Assembly: GCA_945831585.1 (NCBI GenBank)
Contig: CAMACY010000013.1
Coordinates: forward strand, 1 to 35,119
Source: an uncultured bacterium
GTDB lineage: Bacteria > Verrucomicrobiota > Verrucomicrobiia > Verrucomicrobiales > Akkermansiaceae
Length of the DNA: 35,119 nt
Direction of reading: 5' to 3'
The notes below the pieces were generated by a model. That model was not told the origin of the DNA. It saw only the letters and a list, made by a program, of their open reading frames with translations, and did no database searches. The first letter of the stretch is position 1; each line of letters begins with the position of its first letter. This document shows positions 1-7,385 of the stretch, one piece after another. A program made the position numbers and the translations under genes.

Positions 1-776
1 GTGAGCAGCACATCGACGCGACCGTAGACCTCCACCCCGGCGGCGCGGTAGGCGGCCAGCGCCGCTTCCTGCACGGCGCGGGTGTCTTCGGGGCTGATGT
101 CGGCGGGGCAGATGTAGTCCGAGCCCACGGCGCCTGTCATGCCCGGGTATTTGTTCTTGTAATCGTAAAAACCCTCGCGCGGGCAGATGTGGATGACGGG
201 CAGCGCCTCGCCGTTGAAGATGGCGACGGTGAGCTCCTTGCCGCAGATGTATTCTTCCACCAGCAGCTCCTTGCCGAAGCGGCTCGCTTCCTCCACGGCG
301 GCGGACAGCTCGGACGGATCGTGCACAATCTGCACGCCGACGGAGGAGCCCTCGCAGGGGGGCTTGATGACGCAGGGAACGGGGATGCTCGGCGTGCCGT
401 GCGCGGGGATGGTTTCGCTGACGGGGGTGGGCACACCTGCGGCGACAAAGGCTTGCTTGGTCAGTACCTTGTCGAAGCAGATGCGGCTGGTGCGGGAGCC
501 CGCCCCGGTGTAGGGGATGCCCAGTTCTTCGAGGTAGCTTTGCAGTCCGCCGTCTTCACCGTAGGTGCCGTGGATGATGTTGAAGCAGAGCTCCGTCCCC
601 GCAGGAATGGCGGGGCGTTCGCTGTCGACGATGACGGGGGTCACCTGTGTGTAGCCCTCTTCCAGCAGAGCCGCCAGCACGGCCTTGCCCGAGACGAGTG
701 AGACCTCGCGCTCGGAGCCGGGGCCGCCCATAAGCAGGGCAATGTGTGTATCTTTGGTCAGTTGTTGTGCAGACAT
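1..776 (-). CDS. ddl: D-alanine--D-alanine ligase, C-terminus beyond window
   Basis: This enzyme joins two D-alanines with ATP in the cytoplasm, giving the dipeptide that ends the peptidoglycan stem. The frame begins at the ATG at 776 and runs off the left edge after about 258 codons of an expected 300-350. Visible family features are the N-terminal MGGPGSEREVS glycine-rich motif (residues 13-23), FNIIHGTYGEDG, the ATP-grasp stretch CVIKPPCEGSSVGV, and YGRVD near the edge. The ATG lies 20 bases after the stop of the MurC-MurB gene on the same strand, so the two are probably cotranscribed. No Shine-Dalgarno sequence is visible in the gap. The identification is secure; the missing part holds the metal-binding end of the ATP-grasp domain. 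Confidence 0.95.
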   Translation of the reverse strand, partial: MSAQQLTKDTHIALLMGGPGSEREVSLVSGKAVLAALLEEGYTQVTPVIVDSERPAIPAGTELCFNIIHGTYGEDGGLQSYLEELGIPYTGAGSRTSRICFDKVLTKQAFVAAGVPTPVSETIPAHGTPSIPVPCVIKPPCEGSSVGVQIVHDPSELSAAVEEASRFGKELLVEEYICGKELTVAIFNGEALPVIHICPREGFYDYKNKYPGMTGAVGSDYICPADISPEDTRAVQEAALAAYRAAGVEVYGRVDVLL

Positions 777-796
777 GGTATGAGAAAAACGGTGAA

Positions 797-3094
797 TCAG
801 AAGCGGGTTTCGCGGTCGCCGACGACCTGCACCTCGGTTTTGAGGTCAAGGCCGCGCTCGTTGCGCACACGGGCGCGGATGAGGTCGATGAGCTCGGTGA
901 CATCGGTTGCTTTGGCGCCGCCCGTGTTGATGATGAAGTTGGCATGCACGGGCGAGATCATCGCACCGCCGATGCGGGTACCTTTGAGACCGAGCTCGTC
1001 GATGAGTTTGCCGGCGGGGATTTGCTCGGGGTTGACGAAGGTGCAGCCGGCGCTGGGTTCCTGCGGCTGGGTGGCCTTGCGCTTGGCGCGGCTGGCCTCC
1101 ATGCGCGATTCGATGTCGGCGGTGCTGCCGGGGGTGCCGACAAAGGTGGCCTCCGTCACCATGGTGTTGACGAATTCGGGAATGCTGCGGTAGCGGGCTC
1201 CTTGCATGCTGTCTTTTTCAAATTCAACGATCTCGCCGTCCTCGTTCACGGCGGTGGCACGGCAGAAGACGCTCCACATATCGCTGCCCATGCAGCCGGC
1301 ATTCATGCGCAGGCTGCCGCCCACGCAGCCGGGGATGCCGTCCATCCACTCAAAGCCCGCCAGACTGTTTTGTGCAGCAAAGGCGGCCAACTTCTTGAGC
1401 TTGACGCCCGCGCCCGCCGTGATTTTGTTGCCCTTGAGCTCCAGCTTGTCGAACTCACCGCCCGTGGGGTGGATGACGGCGCCGCGGATGCCGCCGTTGC
1501 GCACGATGAGGTTGCTGCCCCGCCCGACGACCTGAACGGGGATGTTGCGATCCTTGAAGAAGTTGATGACGGCTTCCATGTCGCGCACGGTGGGGGGCTC
1601 AATCCAGTACTGCGCCTCGCCGCCCACGCCGATGGTCGTGTGCTTGCTCATGGGTTCGTACAGGCGGGCGGGCACATCGCCGCATTCCTGCCGCATCTCG
1701 GCCAGCAGGCGCAGGTCGGCGGCAATCTTGGTGCCGGCTTCGTGCACATTGCCTGCGCCCAGGGTCAGGAAGAGGTCGCCGGGGCGCAGGATGTTGCCGA
1801 CCGTGTGGTGAGCGAGCGAGAGGTCGGGCAGGAATTGGGCATCGACGGGGCCGCGCTCGTGCACGGCATCGACGATGGTTTGCCCGCTGATGCCGGGGAT
1901 GGGCAGCTCGCTGGCAGGGTATACATCTGCCACAAAGAGCTTGTCGACATTTTGCAGCACGCGTCCGAAATCGTCGCGGAGCAGCCGGGTGCGCGTGTAG
2001 CGGTGCGGTTGGAAGAGGACGATGAGGCGCCCGGGTTTGAGGCTTTGCGCCGTTTGCAGCGTGGCGGCAATCTCGGTGGGGTGGTGGCCGTAGTCGTCGA
2101 CGATGCGGTAGTCGCGCGAGAGGTATTTGGTCTCGAAGCGGCGGCGAGCCCCGGCAAAGGAGGCGAGTCCGCGGGCGATGCTGGCAAAGTCGCAGCCCAT
2201 TTCCAGCGCAGCGGCGGTGGCGGCCAGCGAGTTGAGCACGTTGTGCCGCCCCGGGATGCCGAGCTCCACGCGCCCGAGCGGCGTGCCGCCGCGGTTGATG
2301 GTGTAGAGGGTGCGCCCGCGCTTAACCGTGACATCGGTGGCGGTGTAGTCGGCGTCCTGCCAGCCGTAGGAGATGCTGTTGGGATATTTGCCGCAGACGG
2401 AGGCGGCGCCGGGGTCGGCCTTGCAGTAGAAGATGGTGCCGCGGGTTTGGCGGCAGAGGGTGTCGAATACGCTCTTGATGTGGTCGAGGTCGCGGTAGAA
2501 ATCCAGGTGCTCGGCCTCAATGTTCAGGATGATGCTGTGCTCGGGAATGTAGTTGACGAGCGTGCCGTCGCTCTCATCGCCCTCGGCGATGAGGTATTCG
2601 CTGTCGGCGTTCCAATGGGCGTTGCTGCCCAGCACGGGGATTTCAGCGCCGACATAGTGGCAGGGGCGCAGCCGCCCCTCGCGCAGCAGGTGCGTGGTGA
2701 GGGAGGAGGTGGTGGTCTTGCCGTGCGTTCCCGCCACAACCACCCCCTTCTTACCGTTGAGGATGGCGGCCAGGCATTCCGCGCGGCGGATGCAGCGGCA
2801 GCCGCTCTCGCGCGCGGCGCGCAGAGCCACGTTGTCCTCGCGGATGGCGCTGCTGTAGACGACGATTTCGGCATCGCGCACGGCATCGGGGTTGTGAGGG
2901 CAGGAGAAGCGCAGCCCCGCCTGTTGCAGGCGTTCGGTCTCCTCGCTGGTGACGCGGTCGCAACCACTGACTAAGTGTCCCATTTCCAACAACATGCGTG
3001 CCAGCCCGCTCATGCCGGCACCGGCCACCCCAATCAGATGAATGCGGACGGGATGCTCCCGATCCAGCAAACGTTTGCGCAACTGTTCGATCAT
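797..3094 (-). CDS. murC/murB: MurC-MurB fusion: UDP-MurNAc--L-alanine ligase / UDP-MurNAc dehydrogenase
   Basis: One 765-residue protein carries two steps of cytoplasmic peptidoglycan precursor synthesis. Residues 1 to about 475 are MurC: GVAGAGMSGLA at the N-terminus, the ATP loop GTHGKTTT at 122-129, and NIEAEHLDFY. From residue 482 (MSKHTTIGVGG) it is MurB: VVGRGSNLIV for FAD, GIPGCVGGSLRMNAG, then SAGCTFVNP. In that last motif the usual catalytic Ser of MurB is Cys684. Residues of both families otherwise look intact. I chose the ATG at 3094 because a strong -10 box (3108-3113) lies just upstream; the alternative in-frame ATG at 3109 overlaps that box. Longer versions of the frame add unrelated residues. 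ddl follows 20 bases downstream. Confidence 0.93.
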   Translation of the reverse strand: MIEQLRKRLLDREHPVRIHLIGVAGAGMSGLARMLLEMGHLVSGCDRVTSEETERLQQAGLRFSCPHNPDAVRDAEIVVYSSAIREDNVALRAARESGCRCIRRAECLAAILNGKKGVVVAGTHGKTTTSSLTTHLLREGRLRPCHYVGAEIPVLGSNAHWNADSEYLIAEGDESDGTLVNYIPEHSIILNIEAEHLDFYRDLDHIKSVFDTLCRQTRGTIFYCKADPGAASVCGKYPNSISYGWQDADYTATDVTVKRGRTLYTINRGGTPLGRVELGIPGRHNVLNSLAATAAALEMGCDFASIARGLASFAGARRRFETKYLSRDYRIVDDYGHHPTEIAATLQTAQSLKPGRLIVLFQPHRYTRTRLLRDDFGRVLQNVDKLFVADVYPASELPIPGISGQTIVDAVHERGPVDAQFLPDLSLAHHTVGNILRPGDLFLTLGAGNVHEAGTKIAADLRLLAEMRQECGDVPARLYEPMSKHTTIGVGGEAQYWIEPPTVRDMEAVINFFKDRNIPVQVVGRGSNLIVRNGGIRGAVIHPTGGEFDKLELKGNKITAGAGVKLKKLAAFAAQNSLAGFEWMDGIPGCVGGSLRMNAGCMGSDMWSVFCRATAVNEDGEIVEFEKDSMQGARYRSIPEFVNTMVTEATFVGTPGSTADIESRMEASRAKRKATQPQEPSAGCTFVNPEQIPAGKLIDELGLKGTRIGGAMISPVHANFIINTGGAKATDVTELIDLIRARVRNERGLDLKTEVQVVGDRETRF

Positions 3095-3107
3095 AGCTCT
3101 GTGCGTC

Positions 3108-3135
3108 ATTATACCGCAAAGCCTCGCGCAGGCAA
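3108..3135 (-). promoter_or_regulatory. Promoter of murC/murB-ddl
   Basis: TTGCCT (3130-3135), 16-base spacer, TATAAT (3108-3113), read on the minus strand. The likely transcription start is near 3101, giving a leader of only 6-7 bases before the ATG at 3094. The -10 box overlaps another in-frame ATG at 3109, which argues against that start. Confidence 0.7.
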
Positions 3136-3206
3136 GGCGAATGTTGTTGATACGTGGGTGCAAGCATGCAGCGGAAAAAAAGTACGGTGCCATGGTATGT
3201 TTTCGC

Positions 3207-3235
3207 TTGACGCCGCAAAGCCCCGTGCCTAGACT
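3207..3235 (+). promoter_or_regulatory. Promoter of the transglutaminase-like gene
   Basis: TTGACG (3207-3212), 17-base spacer, TAGACT (3230-3235). Nine bases separate the -10 box from the ATG at 3245, so the transcript would start about 2-3 bases before the start codon or at it. It diverges from the murC/murB promoter. Confidence 0.7.
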
Positions 3236-3244
3236 CTGTAGTAT

Positions 3245-5506
3245 ATGCGTGCCCGAACATTCTTTTGGATTGTCCTCACTCTCGCAGCCGCCGGCGGCAT
3301 CTACACAGCCGTTGAACGTCCTGAGCTTGTTGATGAGCTGAAATCCTTGGTGACCAAGCACAAGAAAAAGCCTGTGCTGAAAAAGACGCTTTCCGAACCT
3401 GTCAATACGGCGCTCGCCGCGGGTAATTACGCGCAGGCGCAACAGCTGCTTGTGGATAGTGTTCGCAAGAGCAAGTTGACGGCTCCGCAGGCACCCGCGA
3501 CCTTGGCCGTGACCATGCCGCTAGAGTTCCTCCGCTGCACCGGCACCGATGTGCTCACCGAGTTTGCTACCACCCCCGAGCGTCGGGAGTTCCTGATGCA
3601 GTTCCTCAATGATTCCCGGTGGCTTGAGCTTTATTTGGGAGCCGGTCTGGTGCCCTACCAGACAGATCGCGGCATCAAGGTGCTCTATGATATCTGGAAG
3701 GAGGAGGGGGGCGATGTCGGTAACAAGGCGCTGGCCGTGGCGCTGGCCTCCGTGTGGGGTGGTGGCGAAACGCAGCCCGACCCGGCTATCGCCAAGCTGG
3801 ACCCCGTCCACCACAATCCGCTGCGCCGCTACAAGTTCTTCCGCGCGCAAGAAAAGGCCGGCAACCTGCACCCCAATTACAAGAACCTGCGCCCCTGGGA
3901 ACTGCGTTTTGTCGTGGGTAATGTGGCTCAGGACTGGGATGACGGCTCTTTCGAATGGTGCGCCAAAAACATCAACCTGCCTTGGGATCGTTACCAGAGT
4001 TCCTGCTGGGCGGCGGTCTACACCGACCCCTCGTACTACGGTGATAGTGTGCAATCCGGTGAATACCAGTGGCCCTTCCTCACCGAGAGCCGCGCCGAGC
4101 TCACTCACAAGAATGGTGGTGTTTGCGGCTCTATGTCGCACCTGGGTGCCTGGGCAGCTATGGCACACGGCATCCCGGCCTACACCTGTGGTCAGCCGGG
4201 ACACTGCGCCTATGCCGTGCGCCCCGAACGCGGCAAGTGGATCGGCGGCTTCGGCGGACCGGACGGTGGCATGCACACGAACATCTTCGGCAATCAGGCG
4301 CCCACCTCCTATCTGCTGATGGAGACGGTGTTCAAGGACGACAAGACCATCGACAAGGCCTACCGCCAGAGTTTTGCCGCTCGTGCCCTGGAAGCTGCGG
4401 GTGACAAAAAGGCGGCGCGGAAGATGTGGAACAAGGCGCTCAAGACGAGCCCGCTGCATCCGTTCTTCCGCAGTGAGTTGCACCGCCTCATGAAGGAAGG
4501 GGGGCTCAGCCCGGAAGCTTGCGTCAAGTACCTGACCAAGGTTATCCCCCTCTACCAGGGGAATGGTTTTGCCGCCGTGGATATGGCTCAGGACTTGCAG
4601 GAGCAGATCGATGCCATGACCGATGCGCAGCGCGCGTCCATCTACACGCTCATGCATGAGATGATTTCCGAAACGCCGGCCAGCTGGGCCGTCAAGTGCT
4701 CCGATTTGGTGGACAAGCAGAACAAGACCCTGAAAACGCCGGAGGCGCGCGCGGACTACCTCGCCTCGCTGCTGGGTATCCACATGAATCATGGCGATGG
4801 CACCACCTTCGGCCAGATTATCGAGTGGGCAGTGGCCAACTACATTGAGAAGGGCGATATCGACACCTTCTCGCAGGCCTTCACCAAGGCCTCGGCTCAG
4901 GCGGGCGATGTCAAGCCTGCTGCTGCCGATGACCAGGCGGCGCAGGAGCGTAACAAGAAGCTGGCTGCGGCCTACGGCAAGGCCATTTTCGCTGCCGAGA
5001 AGGCGCACTCTATTCCGGGCTTCCAAGCGCTGACCCAGGCGGCTCAAGCGTTGGCGGGTGAATGCCCGAGCGAGGCAACCCTCACGCAACCGGCCAACAT
5101 CCCGGGGCGCCCTTGCAGCGACAAGGGCATCATCATGCTGTCCTCCACCTCGCAATGGGATGTGCCGACCTTCCACCGCAATCTCATGACGCTCAAAGGC
5201 GGCAAGTCGCACACGGACAAAGAAAACGCCCCCTCGTTCACCATCGAGCTGCCTAAGGCGCAGCGCCTCACCGGCTGCGTGATTCGCAAGTCGAACGGGA
5301 TTGAGGAGCGCATGAAGAAAGCCATTGTCTACACCAGCGCCGACGGGGCCACTTGGATGAAGGCGGCTGAGACAGACAACATGCCCAAGGTCTGGGAGGT
5401 GCCCTTCAACGACACCACCTCGGGCAAGTGGGTCAAGGTGGTCTTCGACAATGGTTCGACACCCAACTTCGCCTACCTCTCGCACTTCGTCGTTTTTGTC
5501 AAATAA
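3245..5506 (+). CDS. Envelope protein with transglutaminase-like core and C-terminal discoidin-like domain
   Basis: The protein has 753 residues and I do not recognise a named family for the whole. Residues 5-20 are a hydrophobic signal or anchor, so it is probably exported. Residues 285-345 resemble a transglutaminase-like core: NGGVCGSMSHLGAWAAMAHG with Cys294, an HGIPAY-type strand, His320 in PGHCAY, and Asp340 as a possible third catalytic residue. The middle (about 370-600) is alpha-helical and solenoid-like. Residues about 620-753 look like an F5/8 type C (discoidin) beta-sandwich (FTIELPKAQRLTGCVIRKS, then AIVYTSADGATWMKA, WVKVVF), a fold that often binds glycans. A protein- or peptide-acting thiol enzyme with a sugar-binding module is inferred, not shown. 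The ATG has its own promoter and almost no leader; the next gene follows after 21 bases. Confidence 0.8.
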   Translation: MRARTFFWIVLTLAAAGGIYTAVERPELVDELKSLVTKHKKKPVLKKTLSEPVNTALAAGNYAQAQQLLVDSVRKSKLTAPQAPATLAVTMPLEFLRCTGTDVLTEFATTPERREFLMQFLNDSRWLELYLGAGLVPYQTDRGIKVLYDIWKEEGGDVGNKALAVALASVWGGGETQPDPAIAKLDPVHHNPLRRYKFFRAQEKAGNLHPNYKNLRPWELRFVVGNVAQDWDDGSFEWCAKNINLPWDRYQSSCWAAVYTDPSYYGDSVQSGEYQWPFLTESRAELTHKNGGVCGSMSHLGAWAAMAHGIPAYTCGQPGHCAYAVRPERGKWIGGFGGPDGGMHTNIFGNQAPTSYLLMETVFKDDKTIDKAYRQSFAARALEAAGDKKAARKMWNKALKTSPLHPFFRSELHRLMKEGGLSPEACVKYLTKVIPLYQGNGFAAVDMAQDLQEQIDAMTDAQRASIYTLMHEMISETPASWAVKCSDLVDKQNKTLKTPEARADYLASLLGIHMNHGDGTTFGQIIEWAVANYIEKGDIDTFSQAFTKASAQAGDVKPAAADDQAAQERNKKLAAAYGKAIFAAEKAHSIPGFQALTQAAQALAGECPSEATLTQPANIPGRPCSDKGIIMLSSTSQWDVPTFHRNLMTLKGGKSHTDKENAPSFTIELPKAQRLTGCVIRKSNGIEERMKKAIVYTSADGATWMKAAETDNMPKVWEVPFNDTTSGKWVKVVFDNGSTPNFAYLSHFVVFVK

Positions 5507-5527
5507 ACCTTACTGCTGCATTTTTCC

Positions 5528-6799
5528 ATGAAAACCATTCTTCTGACAGGAGCTCTGCTGCTGGGCGGTCTTGCCTGCGGCGCCACTCCCCTGAATCTTC
5601 CCGAGTTTGCCGCGGCCAAAGAACAGGCCAAGGAGCAGAACAAGCCCGTTGTCGTCCTCTGGCACTGGACGCGCGACATCGGCAAGGACGGTGAGACCAC
5701 CGCCAAGGCTTGGAGCAAAATTGCCCAAGCCGGGCTGCCCGCCCTCATCGCCCAGTACGATGAGAGCGTGCTCACCGACAAGGATGAGCGTAAAACCGGC
5801 ATGCCCATTGAGCAATACAATCTGCCCTCGGCGGTTATTTTGGCGCCGGACGGTACCTTTGTCGCTTGCCTGAATCGCGAGACAACGCTGCATGCTGACA
5901 AGGCGCTTGCTGCCATCAAGGCCACGCTGCCCAAGATTGATGCTTTCATGCAGCTCGTGCAGCAGGCTCGTCAGGCCAAGGGGGTCGATGCTGCCCGCGC
6001 CGCCGGGCAGGCGCTCGACAAGCTGCGTCTGCAGGATGCCCTGCGCCACGCCGAACTGCGCAAAATGATCAATAATCAGGATCCGCAGGATCAAAGCGGC
6101 TACCGCGCGATCTACGGTCTGGATCACCTCGGCATGTATGCGGAGCTGAAAAAGATTCTCCAAGGCGGCCCCGACGGCAAGCGCAGCGGTGCCGACCGAG
6201 ATTTCGACGCGGCTGATGCCTTTGTCGATAAGGCGCTCGCCCACAAGGAACTCAAGGGGGAGCGCCGCCAGCAGTGGCTTTGCGCCAAGGCCTACATCCT
6301 GCGCGAGCGCATCAACTCCCAACCGGGGGACTACGAGAGCAAGGATTATAAGCCTCTGGTGAAGCTCTACGAGCAGATTGTCTCCGTTGCACCCAAGACC
6401 GAGTTCGCCATCGGAGCCAAGAAGCTCGCCGAGTATTGGGACAAGGATGTGTTTTTTACCCTGAAGGATGGTTTTTACGACCAGCGCTTCCAGTGCAAGC
6501 ACAACAAGGAGTGGCATGTCGACATCAGCAAGGACATGAGCGGCGCCAAGCCCGGCACCTACAGCTTCAGTCTCGTGCCGCGCCAGGACAGCGCCATGAT
6601 TTCCCGCAATTTCCGCCTCATGGTCAATGGTACGCAGGTCGATGCCGCCGCCACGGCACTCCAAGACAACACCAAGACGGTGGAGTTTAACCTCAAGTCC
6701 GCCGTGCCGGACAAGGCCAAGGTGGAGGTGTGGATGACCACCCGCTGTCTCGACGGCTGGATGGGACCCTCCGGTAACTTCGTTATTCGGAAGAAGTGA
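5528..6799 (+). CDS. Exported protein with thioredoxin-fold-like N-terminal domain lacking CXXC
   Basis: The protein has 423 residues. An N-terminal signal sequence (residues 1-19, ending LACGA) indicates export; the Cys context is a poor lipobox, so signal peptidase I cleavage is as likely. Residues 25-135 have the order of a thioredoxin fold: a helix rich in Lys and Gln, strand PVVVLWHW (40-47), no CXXC after it, then NLPSAVILAPDGTFVACL with the proline at 100 in the place of the cis-Pro. A redox role is therefore unlikely. The middle is helical and the C-terminus (about 315-423) looks like a beta-sandwich. It lies 21 bases behind the transglutaminase-like gene and ahead of a terminator, so the two probably form an operon with a shared envelope role. 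Function unknown. Confidence 0.78.
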   Translation: MKTILLTGALLLGGLACGATPLNLPEFAAAKEQAKEQNKPVVVLWHWTRDIGKDGETTAKAWSKIAQAGLPALIAQYDESVLTDKDERKTGMPIEQYNLPSAVILAPDGTFVACLNRETTLHADKALAAIKATLPKIDAFMQLVQQARQAKGVDAARAAGQALDKLRLQDALRHAELRKMINNQDPQDQSGYRAIYGLDHLGMYAELKKILQGGPDGKRSGADRDFDAADAFVDKALAHKELKGERRQQWLCAKAYILRERINSQPGDYESKDYKPLVKLYEQIVSVAPKTEFAIGAKKLAEYWDKDVFFTLKDGFYDQRFQCKHNKEWHVDISKDMSGAKPGTYSFSLVPRQDSAMISRNFRLMVNGTQVDAAATALQDNTKTVEFNLKSAVPDKAKVEVWMTTRCLDGWMGPSGNFVIRKK

Positions 6800-6824
6800 A
6801 TGGGGCTTTTGCTCCGAGACGCAG

Positions 6825-6862
6825 AACTCCGCCCGGCCCGCAGGGGCTCGGCGGAGTTTTTT
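6825..6862 (+). terminator. Rho-independent terminator of the 3245-6799 operon
   Basis: A 9-base perfect stem (AACTCCGCC at 6825-6833 with GGCGGAGTT at 6850-6858) is followed by further T residues to 6862. It lies 25 bases after the stop of the upstream gene. The minus-strand reading has no T run, so it is not a good terminator for the converging gene. Confidence 0.8.
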
Positions 6863-6876
6863 GCACGCTCTGTGAC

Positions 6877-7242
6877 TCAGCCCATCAGGGCGGAGCGATT
6901 GACAAAGAACACCGCTCCGAGAATGCAGAGGAAAGCCCAGAGGTAGTCCCACTTCCAGCCTTCTCCGACCCAAAGCACCATAAAGGGCACAAAGATGCAC
7001 AGGGTAATCACCTCCTGCATCATCTTCAGTTGGGCCAAATTCAGCCCCGCCTCGCGCCCCAGATGATTGGCGGGCACCATGAAGCAGTACTCAAAAAACG
7101 CCACACCCCAGCTCAGCAGTACCAGCTTCCACCACGCACCACCGACCGCCTCGCCGGGACGGCGCAGAAAACCGTACCAGGCAAAGGTCATGAAGGTATT
7201 GCTGATGCACAACAACAAAACAGTCAGGGCTAAGCGCAGCAT
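6877..7242 (-). CDS. DUF486 family small membrane protein
   Basis: A 121-residue, almost wholly hydrophobic protein with about four membrane helices. The arrangement LRLALTVLLLCISNTFMTFAWYGFL, then KLVLLSWGVAFFEYCFMVPANHLG, AQLKMMQEVITLCIFVPFMV and the final helix match the DUF486 family, distant relatives of the drug/metabolite transporter fold; family length is about 110-120. The substrate is unknown. A longer in-frame start at 7341 would add 33 charged residues. I use the ATG at 7242 because a near-consensus promoter ends 6 bases before it. It converges on the upstream operon and diverges from the CstA gene. Confidence 0.85.
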   Translation of the reverse strand: MLRLALTVLLLCISNTFMTFAWYGFLRRPGEAVGGAWWKLVLLSWGVAFFEYCFMVPANHLGREAGLNLAQLKMMQEVITLCIFVPFMVLWVGEGWKWDYLWAFLCILGAVFFVNRSALMG

Positions 7243-7248
7243 GCGGTC

Positions 7249-7277
7249 ATCATACCCGAGTCGCGGGCGCTTGTCAA
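7249..7277 (-). promoter_or_regulatory. Promoter of the DUF486 gene
   Basis: TTGACA (7272-7277), 17-base spacer, TATGAT (7249-7254) on the minus strand. Only six bases separate the -10 box from the ATG at 7242, so the start codon lies at about the expected transcription start. Confidence 0.75.
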
Positions 7278-7334
7278 TGATGCGCCCGAAGAGCTGAACG
7301 GCACGCGGAGTCCTGCCGAGCGTACGGAAAAGGC

Positions 7335-7363
7335 TTGCCAAAAATCGTTAGCGGGTGTATGGT
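7335..7363 (+). promoter_or_regulatory. Probable promoter of the CstA-family gene
   Basis: TTGCCA (7335-7340), 17-base spacer, TATGGT (7358-7363). The gap to the ATG at 7386 is 22 bases, longer than at the neighbouring promoters, giving a leader of about 16 bases with no Shine-Dalgarno sequence. Confidence 0.5.
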
Positions 7364-7385
7364 CGCCGCGTTTTCTTCCCCTACG

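Noticed and set aside
746..2974. Plus-strand open frame of 742 codons opposite murC/murB
   Set aside because: Product is low-complexity Ala/Gly/Asp/His sequence typical of antisense frames in GC-rich genes; the minus strand encodes clear MurC and MurB motifs.
3521..5485. Minus-strand open frame of 654 codons opposite the transglutaminase-like gene
   Set aside because: Shadow frame; the plus strand has a promoter, signal peptide and domain motifs.
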